Part shown: positions 24,586 through 33,908 of the stretch, one piece after another
Layout of the letters: each line of letters opens with the position of its first letter
Numbering within the stretch: the stretch's first letter is position 1
From: Dyella acidisoli
Lineage (GTDB): Bacteria > Pseudomonadota > Gammaproteobacteria > Xanthomonadales > Rhodanobacteraceae
Direction: 5' to 3'
Assembly (NCBI RefSeq): GCF_030160295.1
Contig: NZ_BSOB01000004.1
Location: forward strand, 186,001-250,000
DNA length: 64,000 bases
Made by a program: the position numbers and the translations under genes
The notes under the pieces: generated by a model
What the model saw: the letters and a program-made list of their open reading frames with translations, nothing else
What the model was told of the DNA's origin: nothing
The model's database searches: none

Positions 24586-27500
24586 TCACCCGGTCCTGCT
24601 TACTTCAGGCACGGCAATCGGCTTGCCCAATTGCCGCGAGCGTCGCTTCTCTTCTTTCCGCGCCTTGCGTACCGCTTTGCGCACACGCCGATCGTGTTGC
24701 CACAAATAAATCGCCGGTGTGCTGAGCAAGGTCAGCAACTGCGATACGAACAATCCACCAAGTATGGCGATACCCAGTGGCTGACGCATTTCCGAGCCGA
24801 TGCCGAAGCCGACTGCCAGCGGCAGCGCTGCGCCCATTGCGACTAGTGTGGTCATGGTGATCGGGCGGAAACGCACGAGAGCTGCTTCGCGGATCGCTTC
24901 CGGTGGCGTCAGTCCGCCTTCGCGTTCGGCGACCAGTGCGAAATCCACCATCAGGATCGCGTTCTTCTTAACGATGCCGATCAGCATCAGCACCGCGATC
25001 ACCGACATGGTGCTCAGCTGCGTATGCGTGACCAGCATGGCGAGGAACGCGCCCATGCCGGCGGCGGGCAGGGTCGAGAGAATGGTCAGCGGATGGATGA
25101 AGCTCTCGTAAAGAATGCCCAGCACGATATACATCGCGAGAATGACCGCGAGGAACATGACCGCCGCGTTGCCGGCCGCTTCCATCAGCTGCTGATTGTC
25201 GCCGGTGTATTTCCGCATCACGCCCGGAGGAAGTTGCGCGGCGAACATGGCTTGGTCGACGTATTTGAGGCCGTCGGTCTGGCTTAGGCCTTCCTGAAGG
25301 TTGTAATTGATCGTCGCCGATTCGAGCTGGTTGTAATGTTGGATATCGATCGGTTCGATGCGTGGGCGGATATGCGCTAGCGCGGACAGCGGCACCATTT
25401 TGTTGAGGTTGTTGCGCACGTAGATGTTCAGCAGCGTGGCGGGACTCAGCGAATAGGCATTGTCGGCAATCAACACCACCTGGTACTGGTCGATGTCGGA
25501 ATAGATCACCGACGCCGGCGTCTGCCCGAAGGCATCGGCCAGGGCCTGATCGACCTGTCCCACGTTAACCTGCATCCGGGCTGCCGCGTTGCGGTCGATC
25601 TCCAGCAATTGCTGTTTGCCGATGCTGTCGAAGGTCGTGCTCACATCCTTGAACTGTTTCATTTTGCGCATCGTCTGCGCCAGTTGCAGCGTAGGCTTTT
25701 GCAGAGCCTGGCTGGTGGTGCTGGTGAGTTCGAAGGCGTACTGACCCTTCGCCTTGGTTTCATTGCCGCTGCTGAAAAAACCAAGGCTGGTCACGGCGAC
25801 GTTTACGTCGGTCAGCTTCTTGTAGTGTTCGTTGAGCCGCTTGATCACTTTGTCTGCGGGATCGCGTCGCTGGCCAGGCCCATCACCACGCGGTTTGAGG
25901 TCGATGAAAAATGTCGCTTCGTTGCCGACCGCGCCGTTGGTGTTGTTACCGCCGAGGAACGACGCTACGTCGAGCACGGCGGGATCGGCCAGCATGACGG
26001 CTTCCACATCCTGGGTGCGTTTGCCGAGCAAGTCCGGCGAGATGTTCGCATCGGCGACCAGATCCGCCTCCAACATGCCAGTGTCGCCTTCTGGCATCAG
26101 CGTACCGCCGGCCGTTTTTGCCACCGCCATGCCCAAGCCGATGGTCAGCACAAGCAGAATCAGAGGCTGCCAACGCATGATGCGTCGATGGCGCATGGCC
26201 CAGTCCAGGCCGCGCTCGTAAATGTGCAGCAGCCAGCGGTCCAGGCGTTGCACAGCTACTTCGAGCTTGCCTGGTGCGGGCCGTTCGCGCGTTTCTTCGG
26301 TAAGAAAGCGGCCACACAACGCGGGCGTCAACGTCAGCGACACCACGGCGGAGATCACGACGGTGGCCATCAGCGTGACCGAGAATTCGCGCATCAACAT
26401 CACCATGGCGTTGTTGCCGAACACCATTGGCGCGAATACGGCGACCAGCGATAGTGTGATCGAGATGACGGTAAAGCCGATCTCACGCACGCCGATGAGC
26501 GCGGCATCCAGCGGTTTCGCGCCCTTCTCCATATGGCGGAAGATGTTCTCGATCACCACGATCGCATCGTCCACCACGAAGCCGATGCACAGCACCAGCG
26601 CGATCAGTGACAGCATGTTGAGCGTGAAGCCGAGCGACCACATCAGCACAAACGCACCGGCCAGCGACAGCGGCACGCTGAACATGGCGATGATGGTCGG
26701 GCGCATGCGCCGCAGGAATAGCAGCATCACCAGTGCCACCATCACGATGCTTAGCAGCAAGGCCACTTCGACCTCATGCAAGGCGGACTTGGTGGATTGC
26801 GTCAGATCGAAAATCGGCGTGATCTGCACGTCGGCCGGCACCAGCTTCTGCAGCTTGGGCAGCGTGGCGCGGATATCCTCCACCACCTGCACCGAGTTGG
26901 CCTCGGAACGCTTCATCACCTGCATGATCGCGGCATGCTGATTGTTGAACCAGGCCGCCTGGGTCGAATCCGCTTGCCCGTTGCTAACGATGGCGACGTC
27001 GGAAAGGTGGATGGGAACGCCTTTTCTATTTGCGATGACCAACGCCCCGAAATCCGCCGGCGTGTGCAGCCCGTCGTTGGCCGTCACCGTCATCTGGGTC
27101 ATGCCATCGCTGATGATGCCTTGCGGCGAGGCGACGTTGGCAGCGCGCAACGCATTCGCTACATCGTTGGAGGTCAGCCCTTTGGCGGTCAATGCGGCGC
27201 CGTTCAGCGACACACGCACGGCGTGCGGCGAACCGCCAATCAATTGTGCCTGCGCCACGCCGGTAATCTGCGACACGGCCGGTCGCATCAGGGTGTCGGC
27301 CAGATCGTAAAGCTTGTCCGGCGGCATGCTGGTCGACGTCATCGCAATCAGCAACACCGGAATCGTGGAGGTGTCAGCCTTGAAGTATTGCGGCGGGAAC
27401 AGCGCCATTTCCGCCGGCAGATCCGGCGCGGCGGCGTTGATGGCCGCCTGCACGTCGCGCGCAGCCTGATCCGCATTGCGGGACATCTCGAACCGGATCT

Positions 27501-27774
27501 GGATCAGCGAGCCGCCGCCGGTCGAATCGGATTGCATCTGCTGGATGCCGGGAATGCGCGCAAGCTGCCGTTCCAGCGGAGCGGTGACCGTCGATGCGAC
27601 CGTTTGCGCGCTGGCACCAGGTAACAAGGCAGTCACTGCCACGGCAGGAAACTGCACCGAAGGAAACGCAGCGATGCCCAGCACGAGATAGGCACAAAAG
27701 CCCGCCAGTACAAGGCCGATCGCTAGCAGCGAAGTGCCCGTAGGCCGGCGGATGATGGGCTCGAAGAGATTCAT
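24586..27774 (-). CDS. RND efflux permease, HAE1/MdtC-like (second of tandem pair)
   Basis: 1062 aa inner-membrane proton-driven pump subunit. It starts MNLFEPIIRRPTGTSLLAIGL and has the RND layout of 12 membrane helices with two large periplasmic loops. The proton-relay motif is GFVVDDAIVVIENIFRHME in helix 4, and GIVKKNAILMVDFAL marks helix 10. It shares extensive identity with the gene upstream on the same strand (28042-31239), and both resemble the MdtB/MdtC or MuxB/MuxC pair, in which two different permeases form one trimer. No membrane-fusion protein is adjacent. The pair is separated by 267 bp that hold an R1 repeat. Confidence 0.9.
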   Translation of the reverse strand: MNLFEPIIRRPTGTSLLAIGLVLAGFCAYLVLGIAAFPSVQFPAVAVTALLPGASAQTVASTVTAPLERQLARIPGIQQMQSDSTGGGSLIQIRFEMSRNADQAARDVQAAINAAAPDLPAEMALFPPQYFKADTSTIPVLLIAMTSTSMPPDKLYDLADTLMRPAVSQITGVAQAQLIGGSPHAVRVSLNGAALTAKGLTSNDVANALRAANVASPQGIISDGMTQMTVTANDGLHTPADFGALVIANRKGVPIHLSDVAIVSNGQADSTQAAWFNNQHAAIMQVMKRSEANSVQVVEDIRATLPKLQKLVPADVQITPIFDLTQSTKSALHEVEVALLLSIVMVALVMLLFLRRMRPTIIAMFSVPLSLAGAFVLMWSLGFTLNMLSLIALVLCIGFVVDDAIVVIENIFRHMEKGAKPLDAALIGVREIGFTVISITLSLVAVFAPMVFGNNAMVMLMREFSVTLMATVVISAVVSLTLTPALCGRFLTEETRERPAPGKLEVAVQRLDRWLLHIYERGLDWAMRHRRIMRWQPLILLVLTIGLGMAVAKTAGGTLMPEGDTGMLEADLVADANISPDLLGKRTQDVEAVMLADPAVLDVASFLGGNNTNGAVGNEATFFIDLKPRGDGPGQRRDPADKVIKRLNEHYKKLTDVNVAVTSLGFFSSGNETKAKGQYAFELTSTTSQALQKPTLQLAQTMRKMKQFKDVSTTFDSIGKQQLLEIDRNAAARMQVNVGQVDQALADAFGQTPASVIYSDIDQYQVVLIADNAYSLSPATLLNIYVRNNLNKMVPLSALAHIRPRIEPIDIQHYNQLESATINYNLQEGLSQTDGLKYVDQAMFAAQLPPGVMRKYTGDNQQLMEAAGNAAVMFLAVILAMYIVLGILYESFIHPLTILSTLPAAGMGAFLAMLVTHTQLSTMSVIAVLMLIGIVKKNAILMVDFALVAEREGGLTPPEAIREAALVRFRPITMTTLVAMGAALPLAVGFGIGSEMRQPLGIAILGGLFVSQLLTLLSTPAIYLWQHDRRVRKAVRKARKEEKRRSRQLGKPIAVPEVSRTG

Positions 27775-27871
27775 GCCGGCATCCGTACGGCCGCAATATG
27801 CGAGCCGCGTGATTGGCCCAAATGCGCGCAGAAGATTTTCATGCGTACTTCATACGCCGATATTTATGCGT

Positions 27872-27910
27872 GCAAATGTGCTTGAAGTCGGGCCGTGCCG
27901 GAAGGCATGG
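27872..27910. repeat. 39-bp direct repeat, copy 1 (upstream of second RND gene)
   Basis: Matches 31366-31404 at 38 of 39 positions, in the same orientation. Both copies lie 98-127 bp upstream of an RND permease start on the minus strand. Read on the minus strand each begins an open frame MPSGTARLQAHL that stops after 14 (here) or 19 codons. Confidence 0.85.
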
Positions 27911-27945
27911 GATCGCCGTCATGACGTGGAGCCACGCGATCCCTC

Positions 27946-28036
27946 ATGGTCGTCATTCCCGCGCAAGCGGGAATCCACTTTCGCCTTTTTGCATCAGAGC
28001 AAAATGGATTCCCGCTTGCGCGGGAATGACGACCAT
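27946..28036. repeat. R1 palindromic repeat, copy 2 (full length)
   Basis: Outer arms ATGGTCGTCATTCCCGC and GCGGGAATGACGACCAT are perfect reverse complements, with inner halves CGCGCAAGCGGG and CCCGCTTGCGCG and the shared core GAGCAAAATGGA. It lies between the two RND genes and ends 5 bp from the stop of the first, so it can act as a processing or attenuating hairpin. Confidence 0.9.
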
Positions 28037-28041
28037 ATGGA

Positions 28042-31000
28042 TTACGTTGCCTCGTCGGCTACGGCTTTAATGGCTGGTGTTTGCTGCCCAAAGTGCCGCA
28101 AGCGCCGCTTCTCCTCACGCCGCGCCTTGCGCGCCGCTTTACGCACACCGCGGTCGTACGACCACAGATAGATCGCTGGCGTACTCAGCAGCGTGAGCAA
28201 CTGCGACACCAGCAAGCCGCCCACGATCGCGATACCCAGCGGCTGGCGCATCTCCGAGCCGATGCCAAAGCCGATCGCCAGCGGCAGCGCCGCACCCATC
28301 GCCACCAGCGTGGTCATGGTGATGGGACGGAAGCGCACGAGCGCCGCTTCGCGAATCGCATCAGGCGGTGACATGCCGTGCTCGCGCTGTGCGACCAACG
28401 CGAAGTCGACCATCAGGATCGCGTTCTTCTTCACGATGCCGATCAGCATCAGGATCGCGATGATCACCATCAGCGACAGCGGCGTGTGCGTGACCAGCAT
28501 GGCCAGGAACGCGCCCATGCCGGCAGCGGGCAAGGTGGAGAGAATGGTCAGTGGATGGCCGAGGCTTTCATAGAGAATGCCCAGCACGATGTACATGGCG
28601 ACGATGGATGCGATCAGCAGAATCGTGCCGTTGGATTGCGCCTGCTGGAATTGCTGGTTGGTGCCGGTGAAATCCAGTTTGACGCCGGATGGAAGATGTT
28701 CTGTCAACGCGGCCTGTTCGATCAGCGCAATGCCCTCGCTTTGCTGCACTTCTTTGGCCAAGTTGTAGTTGATGGTGGCGACTTGCTGCTGATTGTGATG
28801 GCGGATGCCCATCGGGGCGATGTCCGGTGCCACTGAAGCGAGCGCGGACAGCGGAACCATCTCGCCTGTGCTGCTGCGCACGTAGAGATTGAGCAGCGCC
28901 TGAGCGCTCATCGATTCGGCACTGGATGAGGTAAGCACCACACGATATTGATTGATGTCCGAGTAAATCACGGACACCTGGTTTTGCCCGAACGAGTTGA
29001 GCAATACCGCGTCGATGTCACCGACGCTGACGTGCAGACGGCCGGCGGCCTGGCGGTTTATCTGGATCTGCTGTTGCTTGCCGACCTGATCGAAATTGCT
29101 GCTGATGTCGCTCAACTTCGAAATGGTGCGTAGCTTGCGCACCATGTTCAACGTGATCGGCTGCAGCTCCTGGCGGCCGGTGGTGTCGACGATCTGGAAT
29201 TCGTACTGGCCGGCATTGTCGCCCGCACCGCCACCGCTAAAGAACTGGATCGGGTTGAAGTAAGCCTTCATACCCGGGATCGGATCGAATTTCTTCTGCA
29301 GTCGCTTGATCACCTCTTTGATGTCGTCGCGACGCTCGCCAGGACCATTACCGCGTGGCTTGAGGTCCGCATACATGCTGGCCGTGTTACCCACCGCGGC
29401 ACCGCTGCCCTGATTCTCGCCACCTAGAATGGTGAGTACATCCAGCGTGGCTGGATCGTCCTTCAATAGCTTGTTGGCTTGCTCGACACGCTTGGTGAGT
29501 GCGACGGGCGAGATGTTGGCATCCGAGCGAAGCATCACGGCAAGCTGTCCGGTGTCCTGGTCCGGCATGAAAGTGCCGCCCGCGGTTTTCACCACGGCAA
29601 TGGCCAGCCCGACGGTAAGGAGCAGCAGAATCAGTGGTTGCCAACGCATCACACGGCGGTGATGCATGGCCCAGTCCAGCGCGCGCTCGTAGTGGCTGTG
29701 CAGCCAGCGATCGAAACGCACCAGCGCTTGTTCGATACGTGAAGGTGGCTTGGCGGAAGCCTTCTCCAGTTTCAGGAAGCGGCCACACAGCGCCGGGGTA
29801 AGCGTCAGCGAAACGATCGCCGAGATCACCACGGCCGCCGTCAACGTGACCGAAAATTCACGCAGCAGGATGATCAGCATGTTGTTGCCGAATATCAACG
29901 GCGCAAATACGGCAATCAGCGACAGCGTGATGGAAATGACCGTGAAACCGATCTCGCCCACCCCGCGCAGCGACGCATTCAACGCCGTCTCGCCCTGCTC
30001 CATGTGGCGCACGATGTTTTCGATCACCACGATCGCATCGTCCACCACGAAACCGATGCACAGCACCAGCGCCACCAGCGACAGCGTGTTGAGCGTATAG
30101 CCGAGGGACCACATCACCACGAATGCGCCTGCCAGAGAAAGCGGCACGCTCAGTGCGGCGATCAGCGTGGGTCCCAGTTTGCGCAGAAACACCAGCATCA
30201 CCAGCGCCACCAGGACCATGCTGATCAGCAATGCCACTTCCACCTCGTGCAAGGCGGATTTGGTGCCTTCCGTGAAGTCGAAGATCGGTGTCATCTGCAC
30301 GTCGGCGGGCAGATAGTGCCGCAGCATCGGCAACTTGGCGCGAACGGCCTCGGCGGTTGCCACGGCATTGGCGTCCGGTCGCTTGTTGATCTGGACGCCG
30401 ACCGTGCGTTCGCCGTTGAACCAGGCTGCCTGATATTTGTCCTGCTCACCGCCGGTGACCTTGGCGACGTCGGACAAATGCACAGGCACGCCCTTGCGTG
30501 TGGCGATGACCAGATTGGCGAAGTCTTGCGGGGTATGCAGTGCGTCGTTGGCAGTGACCGTCATCTGCGTTCGACCGTCGCTCAGCGTGCCTTGTGGCGA
30601 GGTCACGTTGGCGGCGATCAAAGCATTGCGAACGTCGTTGGCCGTCACGCCCATGGCCGAGAGCGCGGATGTATTCATATCCACGCGCACTGCATGCGGG
30701 GTGCCACCGAATACCTGCACCTGCGACACGCCCGTGATCTGTGCAAACACGGGGCTAAGCAAGGTATCGGTGAGGTCGTAGAGCTTGTCAGGCGGCAGGC
30801 TGCTGGAAGTCAGCGCCAGATGCAGGATGGGAATCTGCGAGGTATCGCGCTTGAAATACACCGGTGGGCTCGGCAACGCAGGCAGATCAGGCTGCGCGGC
30901 ATTGAGTGCCGTCTGCACGTCGGTCGCAGCTTTGTCCACATTGACGCCGAAATCGAAGCGCACAACGATCGTAGCGCTGCCCTGGGTCGCGTTGCCGTAC

Positions 31001-31239
31001 AGCTCCTGCACGCCGGGAATGCGACCCAGATGCCGCTCCAGCGGCGCCAGCACCGTGTTGGCCATGGTTTCCGGGCTGGCGCCTGGTTGGGCGGCAACAA
31101 CGAACACACCGGGAAAATCGAACGTAGGCAGCGCCGCCACGCCCAGCATCAGATAGGCGCAGAAGCCGGCGATGGTCAGCCCGATCGCCAGCAGGGATGT
31201 GCCGATGGGGCGGCGGATGATGGGCGCGAAGATATTCAT
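28042..31239 (-). CDS. RND efflux permease, HAE1/MdtB-like (first of tandem pair)
   Basis: 1065 aa, start MNIFAPIIRRPIGTSLLAIGL. The same RND signatures as its neighbour are present: GFVVDDAIVVIENIVRHME in helix 4, SITLSLIAVFAPLIFGNN, GIVKKNAILMVDFAL, and ALVRFRPITMTTLVAMGAALPLA in the C-terminal half. It is the promoter-proximal member of the pair, with 257 bp separating it from the btuB-like gene on the same strand. An MdtABC-type operon would begin with an adaptor gene here; none is present, so an adaptor must come from elsewhere or the pump works with another system's adaptor. Confidence 0.9.
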   Translation of the reverse strand: MNIFAPIIRRPIGTSLLAIGLTIAGFCAYLMLGVAALPTFDFPGVFVVAAQPGASPETMANTVLAPLERHLGRIPGVQELYGNATQGSATIVVRFDFGVNVDKAATDVQTALNAAQPDLPALPSPPVYFKRDTSQIPILHLALTSSSLPPDKLYDLTDTLLSPVFAQITGVSQVQVFGGTPHAVRVDMNTSALSAMGVTANDVRNALIAANVTSPQGTLSDGRTQMTVTANDALHTPQDFANLVIATRKGVPVHLSDVAKVTGGEQDKYQAAWFNGERTVGVQINKRPDANAVATAEAVRAKLPMLRHYLPADVQMTPIFDFTEGTKSALHEVEVALLISMVLVALVMLVFLRKLGPTLIAALSVPLSLAGAFVVMWSLGYTLNTLSLVALVLCIGFVVDDAIVVIENIVRHMEQGETALNASLRGVGEIGFTVISITLSLIAVFAPLIFGNNMLIILLREFSVTLTAAVVISAIVSLTLTPALCGRFLKLEKASAKPPSRIEQALVRFDRWLHSHYERALDWAMHHRRVMRWQPLILLLLTVGLAIAVVKTAGGTFMPDQDTGQLAVMLRSDANISPVALTKRVEQANKLLKDDPATLDVLTILGGENQGSGAAVGNTASMYADLKPRGNGPGERRDDIKEVIKRLQKKFDPIPGMKAYFNPIQFFSGGGAGDNAGQYEFQIVDTTGRQELQPITLNMVRKLRTISKLSDISSNFDQVGKQQQIQINRQAAGRLHVSVGDIDAVLLNSFGQNQVSVIYSDINQYRVVLTSSSAESMSAQALLNLYVRSSTGEMVPLSALASVAPDIAPMGIRHHNQQQVATINYNLAKEVQQSEGIALIEQAALTEHLPSGVKLDFTGTNQQFQQAQSNGTILLIASIVAMYIVLGILYESLGHPLTILSTLPAAGMGAFLAMLVTHTPLSLMVIIAILMLIGIVKKNAILMVDFALVAQREHGMSPPDAIREAALVRFRPITMTTLVAMGAALPLAIGFGIGSEMRQPLGIAIVGGLLVSQLLTLLSTPAIYLWSYDRGVRKAARKARREEKRRLRHFGQQTPAIKAVADEAT

Positions 31240-31365
31240 CGTCTCACCCCCGCAGACGCGTCAGGGAAACGCAAGCTACGGACGCGCAAATCCCGCGCGG
31301 ACCGTGGCGCAAGCAAAAAGAAGGGCACATTCATGGGCACCTTTATGCCGTGGGGGGCCAGCCCC

Positions 31366-31404
31366 GCAAATGTGCCTGAAGTCGGGCCGTGCCGGAAGGC
31401 ATGG
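31366..31404. repeat. 39-bp direct repeat, copy 2 (upstream of first RND gene)
   Basis: Same sequence as 27872-27910 with one mismatch (C for T). It begins 126 bp upstream of the RND start at 31239. Together the two copies mark equivalent positions upstream of the two RND genes, 3494 bp apart. Confidence 0.85.
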
Positions 31405-31452
31405 CATTCAGCTATCGCGCGTTCGTGGGCGTCTCACCCTTGCCGGAAACGT

Positions 31453-31481
31453 TCCCTCCCCTACGTGTAGTAGGGGAGGGA
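31453..31481. terminator. Perfect hairpin after btuB-like gene
   Basis: Arms TCCCTCCCCTAC (31453-31464) and GTAGGGGAGGGA (31470-31481) pair perfectly around a 5-nt loop. On the minus strand it begins 15 bp after the receptor stop. There is no T-run, so it may be a Rho-dependent stop, an mRNA stabiliser or a small repeat. Confidence 0.55.
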
Positions 31482-31496
31482 GCTAGAGCTGCATGC

Positions 31497-33398
31497 CTAC
31501 AGCCCGTACCGCACCGTCAAATACCAGGTACGACCCAGCTGGTTGTAGTAGTACGCCGTCTCATAGTTGTGATCGAACACATTCGCCAGCTTGGCCTCCA
31601 CCTGCCAGCCGGGCGCGAAGGCGTAGCTGGCACGCAGATCGGTGGTGGCGTAGCCGCCCATGCGGCGGGTGTTGGCGGTGTCATCGTAACGCTGGCTGGC
31701 TGCGAAGAAGGTGGCGCCGACGTTGAATACACCCAGCTTGCGATCGATATCCACGCGTCCCGTGCGCTGCGCGCGACGCGGCAGCAGTTTGCCGTTGTTT
31801 GCGCCGCCGTCGTCGTTCTTCGGCTGCATCAGCGTGAGATAGCTCTGCACGCGCCAGTCGTCGAGGTTGAAGCCGAATTGGCCTTCCAGGCCACGGATGC
31901 GCGCGCGGCTCAGGTTTTGCGGAACGAAATTGCTATCGAAGACGATCAGGTTATTGATGTTCGTCTGGTACGCATTTACGCCCCAGTTCCAGTGATCGAG
32001 CTGTTGCGTAAGCCCGATTTCGGCACTGCGCGAGGTTTCCGGCCGCAGATTGGGATTGGCAGTAGGCACGCCACCGAATGCCGGGAAATACAGGTCATCG
32101 AACGTCGGCGCATGGAACGCCGTGCCGTAGCTCACCGACAGCACCGGGCCGTTCTGGAAGTGATAACCCCACGCGGCCGAACCGGTGTTGTGATTGCCGA
32201 ACTGATCGTTGTGATCGTGACGCGCCGAAAGTTGCACCTCGTTCTGGCCGAAAGTGCCCTGGTATTGCGCAAAGGTGCCGGTATCGCCGCGCGTGGTCTG
32301 CTGGAAGGCGGTATCGCTGGCGATGTGTTCCTGCTGGTAATCCACACCGACGGTGAGCAATTGATTCGCCGCCAGCGTGATGTCGTTCTGCCACGACGCC
32401 TGGTTGCGGCGCGAATTGAAATAACCCGTCGCCATGCGTGGGTAATACTGGCCGTAATAGCTGCCCTGGTAGAAGGTCGCGTTGTCGTCGCGGCTCCGGC
32501 CCGCGTTGAGCGTGACTTTCCAGATCGACAGCGGCGAGAAGCTCAAGCGCGCGCCGGCCACGTACTGTTCTTCGATGCCGTCGTTGCCGCTGTAAGGGCT
32601 GCCGGCATATTCCGCGTTGCTCTTGCTGCGCAGCCAGTCGAAAGCGAGTTCGGTGCCGTTGTCCCAGCGATAGCCGAAATTGGCGAAGCCATTCCAGTTG
32701 CGATAGGCGTCATTGCGCGGATCATCGACGAAACACGCCACGCCCAGCTCCGCCGCGCCCATGCGGCAAGCCGGAGTGCCGCCAGTGTATTCGCCGCCGA
32801 GGCTGGCGTTGTACCAAAGATGCGCATCGCCGCCGGAAATGCCGGCTTGCCCGTTGACGAAACCATGGCTGCCGCCGGTCACGCTCACCGAAGGTGCAAT
32901 GCCGCCGTTCGGCTGCCCGTGCTTGGTGAAAATCTGGATCACGCCGCCGAGCGCGTCAGAACCGTAAAGACTGGCGCGCGGACCGCGCACGATCTCGATG
33001 CGATCGATCGCCTGCACCGGAATTTGCTCCAGCGCCGGCAAGCCGATGCTGACCGAGCCGATGCGCACGCCATCAATCAGCACCAGCACGTGCGTGGCAT
33101 TGGTGCCCCGCAGATACAGTGACGTTTGCTGCCCGATGCCGCCAGTCTGACCGATCGACACGCCGGGCAGGCCGGTGAGCAGGTCGGCGATGGACACCGG
33201 CTGCAGCCGGTCGATGTCCTCGCGCGTGATCACGGTTACCGACGAAAGCGCCTCATTGGCGGTGATGGCGGTGCGCGTGGCGGTGACGATCACCGTTTCC
33301 AGCGTACCGTTCTGATCGGGCGTGGATTCGGCGTAAGTCGCCTGTGCAGCCAGCGAAAGCAGCAAAGCGGCTGCAAGAGAGTGCTTCTTCAACAACAT
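31497..33398 (-). CDS. btuB: TonB-dependent vitamin B12 receptor, BtuB-like
   Basis: 633 aa from the ATG at 33398. A longer frame runs upstream but crosses the riboswitch, so the later start is chosen; it gives a clean signal peptide (LAAALLLSLAAQATYAES). The TonB box is ETVIVTATR, followed by the plug domain (SVTVITREDIDRLQPVSIADLLTGLPGV, LIDGVRIGS, IDRIEIVRGPRASLYGSDALGGVIQIFTK). The 22-strand barrel ends with a terminal aromatic-type strand (WYLTVRYGL). Control by a cobalamin riboswitch directly upstream makes B12 or a cobinamide the likely substrate. The RND pair lies downstream on the same strand. Confidence 0.92.
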   Translation of the reverse strand: MLLKKHSLAAALLLSLAAQATYAESTPDQNGTLETVIVTATRTAITANEALSSVTVITREDIDRLQPVSIADLLTGLPGVSIGQTGGIGQQTSLYLRGTNATHVLVLIDGVRIGSVSIGLPALEQIPVQAIDRIEIVRGPRASLYGSDALGGVIQIFTKHGQPNGGIAPSVSVTGGSHGFVNGQAGISGGDAHLWYNASLGGEYTGGTPACRMGAAELGVACFVDDPRNDAYRNWNGFANFGYRWDNGTELAFDWLRSKSNAEYAGSPYSGNDGIEEQYVAGARLSFSPLSIWKVTLNAGRSRDDNATFYQGSYYGQYYPRMATGYFNSRRNQASWQNDITLAANQLLTVGVDYQQEHIASDTAFQQTTRGDTGTFAQYQGTFGQNEVQLSARHDHNDQFGNHNTGSAAWGYHFQNGPVLSVSYGTAFHAPTFDDLYFPAFGGVPTANPNLRPETSRSAEIGLTQQLDHWNWGVNAYQTNINNLIVFDSNFVPQNLSRARIRGLEGQFGFNLDDWRVQSYLTLMQPKNDDGGANNGKLLPRRAQRTGRVDIDRKLGVFNVGATFFAASQRYDDTANTRRMGGYATTDLRASYAFAPGWQVEAKLANVFDHNYETAYYYNQLGRTWYLTVRYGL

Positions 33399-33532
33399 GG
33401 ATGTTCCCCTGCCGCACGTCCCCGTGCGGCTCAAGCATTGAGCGAGCAGGCACCTGGAACGGAAGATGGGAACGGAAGGGCGACAGACGCTGGACGCGCC
33501 GACGCTTTTATCCGTGCCCCGCCCGCCGCGAG

Positions 33533-33765
33533 TGCCAGAACCTGTTCCGGGCCGGTCTCCGGACTTACGAGTGGCGCGCGTCAGTGCATGCCTTCGAACG
33601 ATGCCTTCCCATGCAAAGCACAGTGGCGTGTGATCGTTCGAAACGTTCTCGCTTACCGTTGCGGGGGCAGTGCCGGTCTTGCTGTGCGAACAGCGCACCG
33701 GCTTCCCGTTTCATCCCCTTGGAACTGGCCGTGGGGACACCTGGAACGGGCGGAACTTTAGCGGG
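33533..33765 (-). promoter_or_regulatory. Cobalamin (B12) riboswitch
   Basis: Read on the minus strand from 33765, conserved segments appear in the right order: CCAGGTGTCCCCAC, GGGAAGCCGGTG, GACCGGCACTGCCCCCGC, AACGGTAAGCG, the B12 box GCCACTGTG (33619-33627), GGGAAGGC, and the closing AAGTCCGGAGACCGGCC. This matches the AdoCbl-type cobalamin riboswitch core. It lies in the 5' leader of the receptor gene, so high cobalamin should lower its expression. A long leader of about 130 nt follows to the ATG. Confidence 0.95.
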
Positions 33766-33825
33766 TGGGGGCGGTGAGGGCAATTTGGGGGAATCTGCGC
33801 GACTCGCAGCAGCGTCTGTCCATCC

Positions 33826-33843
33826 TTCCGGCGAAGGCCGGAA
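33826..33843. repeat. Small inverted repeat (REP-like fragment)
   Basis: TTCCGGC / GCCGGAA around GAAG, in the gap between the riboswitch and the parE gene. A related degenerate string (CTTCGCCGGGATGAC) occurs at about 60053-60067. The rest of 33766-33908 holds nothing recognisable. Confidence 0.5.
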
Positions 33844-33908
33844 TTCAGTCTAGGGGCACAATAAAGCCCTGTGGCGGCAGAGCTGGGGATGACGTTCGGT
33901 TGGGCGGA

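Noticed and set aside
30004-31470. 488-codon plus-strand frame opposite the first RND gene
   Set aside because: It is the antisense of a clear RND permease, rich in His, Arg and Gln, with no domain.
31389-33122. 577-codon plus-strand frame opposite btuB
   Set aside because: Antisense to a full TonB receptor with a riboswitch; no independent support.
33126-33761. Plus-strand frame and the N-terminal extension of btuB across the riboswitch
   Set aside because: The DNA is fully explained as a cobalamin riboswitch leader, and the later ATG gives a proper signal peptide.
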